From: Mesorhizobium sp. SCN 65-20 | GTDB taxonomy: Bacteria; Pseudomonadota; Alphaproteobacteria; Rhizobiales; Rhizobiaceae | Direction: 5' to 3' | Assembly (NCBI GenBank): GCA_001724355.1 | Contig: MEEF01000003.1 | Coordinates: 1 to 64,000 of the forward strand | Length of the DNA: 64,000 bases | The notes under the pieces: generated by a model | The model's database searches: none | Told to the model about the DNA's origin: nothing | The model's input: the letters and a program-made list of their open reading frames with translations, nothing else | Shown: positions 29,476-37,956 of the stretch, in pieces | How the letters are laid out: each line of letters opens with the position of its first letter | How positions within the stretch are numbered: position 1 is the stretch's first letter | Made by a program: the position numbers and the translations under genes

Positions 29476-30633
29476 GTGGCGCAGATCGAAAAAGACATCG
29501 ACCGACCGCTTGGGCAGGCGATCAAACGCGGCAGCGGCGATGCGCGCTCCGCGTGGCTGCGCAAGGGGACCATGGTCGCCGGCCTTGGCGCGATCGTCGT
29601 GGTCGCGGTGTCTGCCGCCATTGCGCTGCGCGAGAAGCCGTTCCGGGTTCCCGAGATCGCCGCTGTCGCCAAGCCCGAGGTGGTTGCAGCCCCGACGCCG
29701 GCGGAAGCGGCGGCCAAAACCAACCTGCCGGCGCGCCGCGACGGTCCTGCCATCATCAAGGTGACGCCGCCGGCGGGCGAGAGCGGGGTCGTGGTGATCC
29801 GCGATCCTTCCGCCGTGGGGCAGAACCTCCAGGTCGCGCATCTGCCCGACAGGGCACTGGTCGAGGACAGCGGCACGGGTGCACTGCCGATCCGCGCCGC
29901 CGACGGCCGGCGTCCATTCGACGTCTATGCGCGGCCCTGGTCGGGCGCGCGTGGCGCGCGCATCGCCATCGTCATAGGCGGGCTCGGCCTGTCGCAGACG
30001 GGGACGCAGACCGCGATCGGCAAGCTGCCGCCGGAGATCACACTGGGCTTCGCGCCGCAGGGCAACAGCCTCGGGCGCTGGATGCAGACGGCCCGGCGCG
30101 AAGGGCATGAGATCGTGATGCAGGTGCCGCTCGAGCCCTTCGATTTTCCAAACGTCAATCCCGGCCGCAACACGCTCACCGTCGAGGCCGGCGAGGACGA
30201 AAACCTCAAGAATTTGCGCTGGGCGCTGTCGCGGACGACCAACTACACCGCGGTGATGAACTACATGGGTGCCCGCTTCTCGACGAGCCCGGAGGCCATG
30301 GGCGCGATGATGGCCGAACTCGGCAAGCGCGGCATAGGCTATGTCGACGACGGTTCGTCGGCGCGCAGCCTGGCCCCGGAACTGGCGCTCAAGAACGGCG
30401 TGCCCTTCGCAGCGGGCGATGCGATCATCGATGCCGTCCAGGACCGGGGGGCGATCCTGAACAAGCTCGACGAGCTCGAGCGTACGGCGCGCGCCAAGGG
30501 ATTTGCCATCGGAACCGGCAACGCTTTCGACGTAACCGTCGACGCGGTGGCATCGTGGGCCAGCGAAGTGCGCAAGCGCGGCATCGAGATCGTTCCGATC
30601 TCCGCGGTCGCCAGCGACCCCGAACGAGGATAG
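29476..30633 (+). CDS. Divergent polysaccharide deacetylase family protein (YibQ/DUF610 type)
   Basis: Start probably GTG 29476 ([14 protein letters not shown]), with AGGG upstream; a TTG at 29455 is the alternative. The product has about 385 residues. One transmembrane helix lies near the N-terminus ([18 protein letters not shown]), then a periplasmic linker, then the divergent polysaccharide-deacetylase barrel: [47 protein letters not shown]. The usual metal-site signatures are only partly kept, so activity is uncertain. Its place between ctpA and rppH next to the envC-like gene suggests a cell-envelope role. Confidence 0.82.
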   Translation: MAQIEKDIDRPLGQAIKRGSGDARSAWLRKGTMVAGLGAIVVVAVSAAIALREKPFRVPEIAAVAKPEVVAAPTPAEAAAKTNLPARRDGPAIIKVTPPAGESGVVVIRDPSAVGQNLQVAHLPDRALVEDSGTGALPIRAADGRRPFDVYARPWSGARGARIAIVIGGLGLSQTGTQTAIGKLPPEITLGFAPQGNSLGRWMQTARREGHEIVMQVPLEPFDFPNVNPGRNTLTVEAGEDENLKNLRWALSRTTNYTAVMNYMGARFSTSPEAMGAMMAELGKRGIGYVDDGSSARSLAPELALKNGVPFAAGDAIIDAVQDRGAILNKLDELERTARAKGFAIGTGNAFDVTVDAVASWASEVRKRGIEIVPISAVASDPERG

Positions 30634-30638
30634 CAATC

Positions 30639-31157
30639 ATGCCGAAGAAGACGGTCGATCCGCGCGATCTGCCCTACCGCCCCTGCGTCGGGATCATGGT
30701 GCTGAATTCGAGCGGCCTCGTCTGGGCCGGCCGCCGCATCGCCGAGCCGGACAGCGAACTGTCTGATACCAACCAGCTGTGGCAGATGCCGCAGGGCGGC
30801 ATCGACAAGGGCGAGGAGCCTCTGCCGGCGGCAGTGCGCGAGCTCTACGAGGAGACCGGCATGCGCAGCGTCAAGCTGCTGGCCGAGGCGCCGGGATGGA
30901 TCAACTACGATCTGCCCGAGCATCTGATGGGCGTGGCGCTGAAGGGCAAATATCGCGGCCAGACGCAGAAGTGGTTCGCCTTCCGATTCGAGGGCGGCGA
31001 GGATGAGATCGCCATCGACCCGCCTCCCGGCGGTCACGCGCCCGAGTTCGACAGATGGGCGTGGAAGCCGATGCCGGAGCTGCCTGACCTCATCGTTCCG
31101 TTCAAACGCAAGGTCTACGACGAGGTGGTGGCGGCCTTCCGGCACCTCGTTGCCTAG
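30639..31157 (+). CDS. rppH: RNA pyrophosphohydrolase RppH
   Basis: Nudix hydrolase of 172 residues from ATG 30639, with CGAGGA about 10 bases upstream. It removes pyrophosphate from 5' triphosphate RNA and starts mRNA decay. The Nudix box is complete ([20 protein letters not shown] followed by TG). [12 protein letters not shown] and [11 protein letters not shown] are typical of the RppH group, as is [10 protein letters not shown]. Confidence 0.95.
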   Translation: MPKKTVDPRDLPYRPCVGIMVLNSSGLVWAGRRIAEPDSELSDTNQLWQMPQGGIDKGEEPLPAAVRELYEETGMRSVKLLAEAPGWINYDLPEHLMGVALKGKYRGQTQKWFAFRFEGGEDEIAIDPPPGGHAPEFDRWAWKPMPELPDLIVPFKRKVYDEVVAAFRHLVA

Positions 31158-31158
31158 G

Positions 31159-31222
31159 GCAATTCCAGGCAAAGTGCATCGCGGTTTTCCGCCCGAAATT
31201 GCGTCAAAACAAAGAGATAGAG
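31159..31222. repeat. Intergenic repeat unit common in Rhizobiales
   Basis: The unit begins gcaattccaggcaaagtg, continues gcggttttccgcccg and ends caaaacaaagagatagag. I recognise this layout from memory as a frequent intergenic repeat in Mesorhizobium, Rhizobium and Agrobacterium genomes. Its ends form an imperfect inverted repeat (gcaattcc / gaaattgc). It follows rppH directly. Confidence 0.6.
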
Positions 31223-31379
31223 GCTTGCTGCGGTTCGAAGAAAGCGGAAAGCCTCGAGCGACTGACCCGCCGTCACCCTTGACAAGCAGGGCTCGGTCGG
31301 CAACCCTTCCCGGATGTGCATTTTCGCTCACATAGGCAGCTTTGCCCTGTTTCGGGTCTGCCCCATCGCGGGATCCTAG

Positions 31380-31428
31380 CCCCGGCTCGGTCGCTATGCG
31401 ACTTCCGAGCCCGCGGGGCACCCTTTTT
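31380..31428 (+). terminator. Large structured terminator-like hairpin
   Basis: Three stacked stems pair cccc with gggg, ggctcgg with ccgagcc, and tcgc with gcga, around a TAT loop, with short bulges on the 3' side. Five T follow at 31424-31428. It could end the rppH transcript or a leader upstream of the Rnk-like gene. Confidence 0.55.
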
Positions 31429-31562
31429 CAACGCATGAAATCCTGAGCACCGGGCCGCACCGCGGTTCGGTTTGAACATTACAGCACGTCCGTTTGCGGA
31501 CGGGCGGTCGCGCGCGTTCGTCAACGACGCCCGGCCGGACGAACATCCATGAGGTTTCCAAA

Positions 31563-31979
31563 TTGCGCCAGAATATCAAGCAGCGCCGCGAGCATGAGAT
31601 CGTGGTCAGCCAGAGCGACCATGAGCGGCTGACCGGCCTCGCCGAGTCAAGCCTCGACCGGCTTCCGGACATCGCCGAGGAATTGCTGAAGGAAATGGAC
31701 CGGGCCAAGGTGGCGCCGCTCAGCCGCATTCCCGCGACCGTCATTCGCATGGGCTCCACGGTCACGTTCCGCAGTGGCGACGGCGAAGTGAAGACTGTGA
31801 CGCTGGTCTATCCGGGCAAGGCCGACATTGCCGAGGGCAAGATTTCGATCCTGACCCCGGTCGGCGCGGCCCTGATCGGCCTGCGCGAGGGCCAGTCGGT
31901 CGCCTGGACGTCTCGCGACGGACGCCGGCTCGAATTCGAGATCGTCTCGGTCGAGGCGCCGCGCGAAGGCGCCAACTGA
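31563..31979 (+). CDS. Rnk/GreA-type regulator of nucleoside diphosphate kinase
   Basis: Start at TTG 31563 with GAGG 8 bases upstream; an earlier TTG in frame lacks a site. The product has 138 residues. An N-terminal helical part (SQSDHERLTGLAESSLDRLP) is followed by the GreA/GreB C-terminal domain: GSTVTFRSGDGEVKTVTLVY, GKISILTPVGAALIGLREGQ. Rnk proteins bind RNA polymerase near the secondary channel like a truncated Gre factor. A related gene lies 68 bases downstream. Confidence 0.88.
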   Translation: MRQNIKQRREHEIVVSQSDHERLTGLAESSLDRLPDIAEELLKEMDRAKVAPLSRIPATVIRMGSTVTFRSGDGEVKTVTLVYPGKADIAEGKISILTPVGAALIGLREGQSVAWTSRDGRRLEFEIVSVEAPREGAN

Positions 31980-32047
31980 GAGGCCGCTCACCATTTCCTG
32001 AACTTTGCCAGCGCCGGGCCTATGGCCGCGCCTGTTGGAGACGCGTC

Positions 32048-32590
32048 ATGACCAAATGTCAGCTGACGACCAAGGATTTTGCCATTCTGCAGACCATGCT
32101 GGACCGCCTCGCCTGGTCTGGCGGGCCGCTTGTTGCCCTGCTGAGGCGGAAGCTTGCAACCGCCCAGGTGGTGTTTTCGAACGATGTCGACGCCGACATC
32201 GTCACGCTCAACAGCCGTGTCGTCTACAGCGTCGACGGCGGTGCCGCGCATACGCGGATCGTAGCGCAGGGACCGGTGGGGGACATGGTCGGGCTCACCA
32301 TTCCGATCACCGTTCCGCGCGGGCTGGCCCTGCTTGGCCTGCGCAAGGGCGAACAGATCGTCGTCGACTGCGGCAAGGAGACGACCGAGACCATCCGCGT
32401 GGACGACATCCTCTACCAGCCCGAGGCGGAGCGGCCGGGGATCGCCGCGACCGAGCCATCGCAGCCTTCCGCCGAGCGCCGGTTTCCCGTGCTGGTGTTC
32501 AGCGCCGACCGGCCGGAACCTCTTGGCGTCCGGGCAAAAATCCGGCACACCTCGGGGAATGGCGATGATCCCGGGCCATCGGCGGCCTGA
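32048..32590 (+). CDS. Divergent second Rnk/GreA-type protein
   Basis: A 180-residue paralogue of the preceding gene. It shares the order of parts (LTTKDFAILQTMLDRL, then a Gre-like fold with VGDMVGLTIPITVPRGLALL and GLRKGEQI), but the Gre domain is degenerate. It also has a 45-residue C-terminal tail rich in Pro and charged residues. A purine-poor leader precedes the ATG. It may have a different polymerase or protein partner; that is inference. Confidence 0.75.
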   Translation: MTKCQLTTKDFAILQTMLDRLAWSGGPLVALLRRKLATAQVVFSNDVDADIVTLNSRVVYSVDGGAAHTRIVAQGPVGDMVGLTIPITVPRGLALLGLRKGEQIVVDCGKETTETIRVDDILYQPEAERPGIAATEPSQPSAERRFPVLVFSADRPEPLGVRAKIRHTSGNGDDPGPSAA

Positions 32591-32614
32591 GGGCGAACGC
32601 CTCGCGAGGGGCAG

Positions 32615-33871
32615 ATGAAGGTAGTGGTAGTAGGTGGCGGTGTCATAGGCGTGACCACCGCCTATTACCTCGCCGAGGCCGGGCACGAGGTTGTCGTCTA
32701 CGACCGCCAGAGGGGCCCGGCGCAGGAGACCAGCTACGCCAATTCCGGCGAGATCTCGTCGGGCTACGCGTCGCCGCTCGCCGCTCCCGGATTGCCGCGC
32801 AAGGCGCTCAAATGGCTGCTGACGACGAACGGGCCGCTTTCAATCCGGCCGAAGTTCGATCCCAAGATGTGGATCTGGCTGGCGCGGATGCTGCGTAATT
32901 GCACGGCCGAGCGCTATGCCGCCAACAAGGCGCTGATGATGCCGCTGGCCGAGTACAGCCGCGACATGCTTCGGGTGCTGCGCGAAGGGACCGGCATTTC
33001 CTATGACGAGCGCAGCCAGGGCACGCTCGAACTCTTCCGCACCCAGGAGCAGATGGGCGGCGCGGCCGCCGATCTCGCCGCCCTCGACAGGTTCGAGATT
33101 CCTTACGAGATACTGGGCGCCGACCAGTGCATCGCCGTGGAACCGGGGCTCGCCGGCGCGAGGGCCGAGTTCGCCGGCGGCCTGCGCCTGCCCGACGACG
33201 AGACGGGCGACTGCCGGCTGTTCACCGAGCGCCTGGCGGAGATGTGCGCGGCCCGGGGCGTCGTGTTCAGCTACTCCAACAAGGTCTTTCATTTCACCGC
33301 GCGCGATGGGAAGATCCACGCCGTGGGCGGGGCGGCGGGCAACATGGCTGCCGATGCCTACGTACTGGCGGCCGGAAGCTACTCCGAGCGCTTCATGCGC
33401 AAGCTGCGGCAGCGCCTGCCGATATATCCGCTCAAGGCCTACTCGTTGACGCTGCCCATCGTCGACGATGGCGCAGCACCCGTGTCCACAGTCATCGACG
33501 AGGCCAGGAAGGTGTCGATCACCCGCCTCGGCAACCGCATTCGCGTCGGCGGGGCGATGGAAATGGCGGGCTTCGACGTGACGTTAAACGAAGCGCGACG
33601 GGCAGTTCTGGAAAGCCTGCTGGATGAGTTCTTCCCGGGTGCCGGCGACCTCAGAGCCGCGCAGTTCTGGTGCGGTCTCGGCGCCATGACGCCGGACGGG
33701 CCGCCGATCGTGGGCAGGACCAAGATTCCGAACCTTTACATCAACACCGGCCACGGCATGCTCGGCTGGACCATGGCCTCCGGCTCCGGCAAGATCGTGG
33801 CCGACATGATCTCCGGCCGGGAGCCGGAGATCGACGTGAGCGGACTCGGGCCGGAGCGCTACGCGGCCTGA
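32615..33871 (+). CDS. dadA: D-amino acid dehydrogenase (FAD-dependent oxidoreductase)
   Basis: The product has 418 residues and starts MKVVVVGGGVIGVTTAYYLA with the FAD-binding GxGxxG. The DadA features ETSYANSGEISSGYASPLAA and, at the C-terminus, TPDGPPIVGRTKIPNLYINT plus GHGMLGWTMASGSGKIVADM are all present. It oxidatively deaminates D-amino acids such as D-Ala at the membrane. GAGGGG lies just before the ATG. No alanine racemase gene is next to it. Confidence 0.92.
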   Translation: MKVVVVGGGVIGVTTAYYLAEAGHEVVVYDRQRGPAQETSYANSGEISSGYASPLAAPGLPRKALKWLLTTNGPLSIRPKFDPKMWIWLARMLRNCTAERYAANKALMMPLAEYSRDMLRVLREGTGISYDERSQGTLELFRTQEQMGGAAADLAALDRFEIPYEILGADQCIAVEPGLAGARAEFAGGLRLPDDETGDCRLFTERLAEMCAARGVVFSYSNKVFHFTARDGKIHAVGGAAGNMAADAYVLAAGSYSERFMRKLRQRLPIYPLKAYSLTLPIVDDGAAPVSTVIDEARKVSITRLGNRIRVGGAMEMAGFDVTLNEARRAVLESLLDEFFPGAGDLRAAQFWCGLGAMTPDGPPIVGRTKIPNLYINTGHGMLGWTMASGSGKIVADMISGREPEIDVSGLGPERYAA

Positions 33872-33876
33872 GAGGC

Positions 33877-34281
33877 TCAGGCGGACAGCTTCTTCAGCGA
33901 GCGCGGTACCTCCGCCGACTGGTACATCGAGATCGGATGGCCGTCCGGGTCGGCGATGTCGGCGGACCATCCTCCCGGTGCATGACTCACCGGGGTCACG
34001 ATGGTGACGCCCTTGCTTGCCAGGCTCGAGACGACGTCGTCGATGCCGCCTTCGGCGATTTCGAAGACAATGATGGGCGAATTGCCGGGGCGCGATTCCA
34101 TCTTGAAGAAGATCAGGTCGACGCCGTTGACGGTGTTGGCGATGAGCCAGTCGCCTCCGGTCTCCCCGTCGCCTTCCATGCGCTGGACGTCGAGGCCCAT
34201 CACGTCGCGATAGAAGGCCTCGGTCTTGTCGATGTCCGAGACGTAATAGCAGATGTTGCCCAGCTTGCTCTTGCCAAACAT
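33877..34281 (-). CDS. VOC-family (glyoxalase/bleomycin-resistance fold) protein
   Basis: The product is 134 residues from the ATG at 34281, which has GGAG 8 bases upstream. Paired beta-alpha-beta-beta-beta units are visible (LGNICYYVSDIDKTEAFYRD, ADIADPDGHPISMYQS). The role is unknown: isomerase, dioxygenase or binding protein are all possible. It begins four bases before the stop of the upstream sigma-like gene (they nearly overlap), so the two are probably made together. Confidence 0.82.
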   Translation of the reverse strand: MFGKSKLGNICYYVSDIDKTEAFYRDVMGLDVQRMEGDGETGGDWLIANTVNGVDLIFFKMESRPGNSPIIVFEIAEGGIDDVVSSLASKGVTIVTPVSHAPGGWSADIADPDGHPISMYQSAEVPRSLKKLSA

Positions 34282-34285
34282 TTGG

Positions 34286-34915
34286 TCACTCCGTGGTTTG
34301 GGTTTCACGTAGCCTCTGTTGCCGTGGACCCGGATTTCGTGAGGCGCCGATCACAAAAAGATGCCCGTCCGGGTCGTGGCTGGCGAAGAATGTCCCTTCC
34401 TGGCGGGCGGCATCGAGCAGCGAGCGCCTGATGCGTCCGAATGCCAGTGGGCCCGACAGCCCGGGGATCTCATAGATCGCGCCGCCGCCGAAGGCACGCC
34501 AGCGGCGCCGGATATCCGCGATGCGCTGGCGGAGCGCGGGGTCGGCCAGGCGTTGCAGCCAGGCGATTTCCTGCCGGGTATGGCCGGTAAGCGCGAGAAG
34601 CGCCGTCGTGCGCAGTGCCTTGGGAAGAACGGCGACGAACTGGCCGGGCAGGGCGTCGCGCTCCGGAATCTCACTGGAACCTGCGGCGAAGGGCGCTTCG
34701 CGCTTGCGGCGGCGTATGGCGGTGCGGGCATCGAACGCGGCGCGTCGTCTCAATGCGCCTTCGAGCCAGCGCCGGTTCTCGGCCTTGCCCAGATCGGTGC
34801 GGCCCGCCTCGACGGCTGCCAAGAGCACCGTTTGCAGCAGGTCCTCGGCCTCGTCGGCGCGGCGTGAGGCACGCCTCGCCTGCCGCAAGAGCTCTGCATA
34901 GGGTCGGGACAGCAA
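34286..34915 (-). CDS. ECF sigma factor-like protein
   Basis: Start at TTG 34915, with GAGGAG exactly 6 bases upstream. The product has 209 residues. RRADEAEDLLQTVLLAAVEA near residue 20 resembles sigma region 2, and LPKALRTTALLALTGHTRQE followed by IAWLQRLADPALRQRI resembles region 4 with its helix-turn-helix. The match is weak by eye; region 2 lacks a clear aromatic promoter-melting motif. The last ~55 residues match nothing I know. No anti-sigma gene is adjacent; the VOC gene takes that place. Confidence 0.6.
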   Translation of the reverse strand: MLSRPYAELLRQARRASRRADEAEDLLQTVLLAAVEAGRTDLGKAENRRWLEGALRRRAAFDARTAIRRRKREAPFAAGSSEIPERDALPGQFVAVLPKALRTTALLALTGHTRQEIAWLQRLADPALRQRIADIRRRWRAFGGGAIYEIPGLSGPLAFGRIRRSLLDAARQEGTFFASHDPDGHLFVIGASRNPGPRQQRLRETQTTE

Positions 34916-34976
34916 GCCAATCTCCTCACATCGGCCGCCGGACGTTAGCGGATGTGAGAGATTGTCGGAAGCCCCG

Positions 34977-35858
34977 TCAGACGAACAGGGTGCGCTCGCG
35001 TTCGACCGATTTGGTGATGAAGCCCGCGACCGTCTGGATGCGGCGAAGCGAGCGGACGGACTCGTGATAGACCAGCCAATAGGCGCGCCGGATCGGGGCG
35101 ATCGCCGTCACAGGCACGATTTCCGGGATGGTGCGCGCGATGAAGGTGTGGAGGATGCCGATGCCGGCGCCCGAACGAACCGCCTCGACCTGGCCCAGCG
35201 CCGAAGAAATCGAGAATGCCGACTCCCAGGTCGGGCTGAACTCCGCCGCATAGTCGAGCGAAGCGCTTACCACCAGGTCGGGCACGTAGCCGATCAGGCG
35301 ATGCTCCGCCAAGTCGTTACGGCTGGAGGGCAGCCCGTTCTGCTCGGCATAGCTGCGCGACGCGAACAGCCCCAGCGAATAGTCGACCAGCTTCACGGCG
35401 ACCAGCCGTCCTTCGCTCGGGCGCTCGGTCGTGATCGCTATGTCGGCCTCGCGCCGCGACAATGAAAACGTGCGTGGAACCGGCACGAGCTGGATCTTCA
35501 GGTCCGCATGCTGGGTGGTCAGCGTCCCGAGCCGCTGTGCCAGGAAGGCGACGCCGAAGCCATCGGGAGCGCCGATACGCACCGTGCCGGCCACCTCGTC
35601 GCCTTCGCCGGCGATCTCGGCGCGGGCGGTCAGCATGTCGGCTTCCATGCGTTCGGCAATGTCCAGGAAGCGCTCGCCGGCAGGCGTCAGCTCGCTACCG
35701 GTGGTCAGGCGCCGGAACAGCTTGGTCTTCAGCGCCTCCTCGAGCGCCGCAACGCGGCGCGAGACGGTGGCGTGGTTCAGTTCCAGCCGCCGCGCCGCGC
35801 CCAGGATCTGGCCGGTGCGTGCGACCGCCAGGAAGATACGGACGTCATCCCAGTTCAT
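34977..35858 (-). CDS. LysR-family transcriptional regulator
   Basis: Start at 35858 with GGAGG 4 bases upstream gives 293 residues. The helix-turn-helix is at the N-terminus (AVARTGQILGAARRLELNHA, then TVSRRVAALEEAL), followed by the effector domain with RIGAPDGFGVAFLAQRL. It is divergent from mmsA with about 220 bases between them, so it may control it. Confidence 0.93.
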   Translation of the reverse strand: MNWDDVRIFLAVARTGQILGAARRLELNHATVSRRVAALEEALKTKLFRRLTTGSELTPAGERFLDIAERMEADMLTARAEIAGEGDEVAGTVRIGAPDGFGVAFLAQRLGTLTTQHADLKIQLVPVPRTFSLSRREADIAITTERPSEGRLVAVKLVDYSLGLFASRSYAEQNGLPSSRNDLAEHRLIGYVPDLVVSASLDYAAEFSPTWESAFSISSALGQVEAVRSGAGIGILHTFIARTIPEIVPVTAIAPIRRAYWLVYHESVRSLRRIQTVAGFITKSVERERTLFV

Positions 35859-35950
35859 CGGGCCTCCGTTTGACATCGTCCGCCTCCGGGGAATTGCGCG
35901 GAGCGGACCATCTTTCACCCCGGATCGGAGCGGGACGTCGCCATGATACT

Positions 35951-35966
35951 ATGCGCAAAATCGCAT
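35951..35966. promoter_or_regulatory. Inverted repeat in the LysR-mmsA intergenic region
   Basis: ATGCG-caaaat-CGCAT is a perfect 5-bp inverted repeat with a 6-base spacer. It lies 93 bases before the LysR start and 114 before mmsA, and a TATAAT sequence follows at 35984-35989 on the mmsA side. It is a candidate operator for the divergent regulator. Confidence 0.35.
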
Positions 35967-36079
35967 TCAATCCGACTTAGGGCTATAATTCATGCACAAC
36001 GGTTGCGTTCGCGCTCGCGTTGCAATGGCCGCCGTTAAGCAGGACAATGGCTCACCAACCAGGAACTGGGAGAGAGAAG

Positions 36080-37576
36080 ATGGTCGAATACGGTCATTTC
36101 ATCGGCGGCAAGCGAGTCGCCGGCAGCAGCGGACGCAAGCAGAACGTGTTGCAGCCGATGGACGGCACGGTCCGCGGGACCGTCGCGCTCGCCTCGGCGC
36201 AGGAACTGCGCGGCGCCGTCGAGAACGCCAAGGCGGCGCAGCCGGCCTGGGCGGCCACCAATCCGCAGCGCCGCGTGCGCGTGCTGATGAAGTTCCTGGA
36301 ACTGGTCAACAAGGAATACGACTCGCTCGCCGAATTGCTGGCCCGCGAGCACGGCAAGACCATTGCCGACGCCAAGGGCGACATCCAGCGCGGCCTCGAG
36401 GTCGTCGAGGTCTGCATCGGCGCCCCGCACATGATGAAGGGTGAGTTCACCGACGGCGCCGGCCCCGGCATCGACGTCTATTCGATGCGCCAGCCGCTCG
36501 GCGTCGTCGCAGGCATCACCCCCTTCAACTTCCCGGCCATGATCCCGCTGTGGAAGATCGCCCCGGCCATCGCCTGCGGCAACGCCTTCATCCTGAAGCC
36601 GTCCGAGCGCGATCCCGGTGTGCCGCTGCGCATCGCCGAACTGTTCATCGAGGCCGGCCTGCCGGCGGGCATCCTGAACGTCGTCAATGGCGACAAGGAA
36701 GTGGTCGACGCGATCCTCGACGATCCGGACATCAAGGCCATCGGCTTCGTCGGCTCGACGCCGATCGCGCATTACATCTACTCGCGCGGCACTGCGTCCG
36801 GTAAGCGCGTGCAGTGCTTCGGCGGCGCCAAGAACCACATGATCATCATGCCCGACGCAGACATGGACCAGACCGTCGACGCGCTCATCGGCGCCGGCTA
36901 CGGCTCGGCGGGCGAGCGCTGCATGGCGATCTCGGTTGCCGTCCCGGTCGGCCACGACACCGCCGACCGCCTGATGGAGCGCCTGATCCCGCGAGTCGAG
37001 AGCCTGAAGGTCGGTCCCTCGACCGACTCCTCGGCCGACTTCGGCCCGGTCGTCACCCGCGAGGCGCTGGAGCGCATCAAGGGCTATGTCGACATCGGCG
37101 TGAAGGAAGGCGCCAAGCTCGTCGTCGACGGCCGCGGCTTCAAGATGCAGGGCTACGAGAACGGCTTCTACATGGGTGGCTGCCTGTTCGACAACGTTAC
37201 GCCCGAGATGCGCATCTACAAGGAAGAGATCTTCGGCCCGGTGCTGTCGGTCGTCCGCGCCCCGACCTACGAGAACGCCATCAAGCTCGCCAACGACCAC
37301 GAGATGGGCAACGGCGTCGCGATCTTCACCCGCGACGGCGACGCCGCCCGCGACTTCGCGTCCCGCGTCCAGGTCGGCATGGTCGGCGTCAACGTGCCGA
37401 TCCCGGTGCCGATCGCCTACTATACCTTCGGCGGCTGGAAGGCGTCGTCCTTCGGCGACCTGAACCAGCACGGCCCCGACGCTTTCCGCTTCTACACCAA
37501 GACCAAGACGGTCACCTCGCGCTGGCCGAGCGGAATCAAGGATGGTGCGGAGTTCGTCATTCCGACGATGAACTGA
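36080..37576 (+). CDS. mmsA: Methylmalonate-semialdehyde dehydrogenase (CoA-acylating)
   Basis: Oxidises methylmalonate or malonate semialdehyde to propionyl- or acetyl-CoA in valine, thymine and inositol breakdown. The ATG at 36080 gives 498 residues, the family length; upstream ATGs in frame are not supported. Motifs: GVVAGITPFNFPAMIPLWKI, the catalytic Cys in GYGSAGERCMAISVAV, and EIFGPVLSVVRA. The C-terminal FGGWKASSFGDLNQHGPD fits. The valine link agrees with the branched-chain transporter 4 kb downstream, though they are separate units. Confidence 0.95.
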   Translation: MVEYGHFIGGKRVAGSSGRKQNVLQPMDGTVRGTVALASAQELRGAVENAKAAQPAWAATNPQRRVRVLMKFLELVNKEYDSLAELLAREHGKTIADAKGDIQRGLEVVEVCIGAPHMMKGEFTDGAGPGIDVYSMRQPLGVVAGITPFNFPAMIPLWKIAPAIACGNAFILKPSERDPGVPLRIAELFIEAGLPAGILNVVNGDKEVVDAILDDPDIKAIGFVGSTPIAHYIYSRGTASGKRVQCFGGAKNHMIIMPDADMDQTVDALIGAGYGSAGERCMAISVAVPVGHDTADRLMERLIPRVESLKVGPSTDSSADFGPVVTREALERIKGYVDIGVKEGAKLVVDGRGFKMQGYENGFYMGGCLFDNVTPEMRIYKEEIFGPVLSVVRAPTYENAIKLANDHEMGNGVAIFTRDGDAARDFASRVQVGMVGVNVPIPVPIAYYTFGGWKASSFGDLNQHGPDAFRFYTKTKTVTSRWPSGIKDGAEFVIPTMN

Positions 37577-37604
37577 GCTGCCTCAGGGCACTTCGAGATT
37601 GCGG

Positions 37605-37631
37605 AACGGGCGCCCATCGGGCGCCCGTTTT
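37605..37631 (+). terminator. Intrinsic terminator after mmsA
   Basis: A perfect 11-bp stem (aacgggcgccc / gggcgcccgtt) with loop ATC runs straight into TTTT. It lies 28 bases after the mmsA stop. Confidence 0.85.
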
Positions 37632-37713
37632 GCGTTACCCATCCCCGCAGCCTTGGCGTCCATCTCATTTTGGTCTACAGTAGGCAAAGTCACTACTTTT
37701 TGAGTGAACACGA

Positions 37714-37956
37714 ATGGACGAGCGCATCTCGGCAGCCGACGCCAATCGGGAATTTTCGCGAATGATCCGCGAGGTGCGCGAGGGCGCGACCTTCGTGGTG
37801 ACGAGCCATGGCCGTCCCGTTGCGCGGGTCGTGCCAGCGGAAGCGACCTCGGGCCGATCCGAGCAGGCCTCCAGGCAGATTCTGCTGGATCGACTGCGCA
37901 AGCAAGCGCCGGCGGATGTCGGCGTATGGGCGCGTGAAGAGCTTTACGGCGATTGA
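37714..37956 (+). CDS. Antitoxin, Phd/YefM family
   Basis: The product is 80 residues (MDERISAADANREFSRMIRE). The N-terminal fold of the Phd/YefM DNA-binding domain is clear, with FVVTSHGRPVARVVPAEA, while the C-terminal region would wrap the toxin. Its TGA overlaps the toxin ATG (TGATG), the classic layout of a type II pair. It would repress its own promoter. The partner gene is interrupted by an amber codon. Confidence 0.9.
   Translation: MDERISAADANREFSRMIREVREGATFVVTSHGRPVARVVPAEATSGRSEQASRQILLDRLRKQAPADVGVWAREELYGD

Larger units (their letters stand above)
31158..31562. other. Intergenic region with a rhizobial repeat and a structured terminator
   Basis: No credible gene. It begins with a repeat-like unit at 31159-31222 (see separate entry) and holds a large hairpin with T-run at 31380-31428. 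Short frames on both strands here have no family features. The last 70 bases contain the leader and ribosome-binding site of the next gene. Confidence 0.6.
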
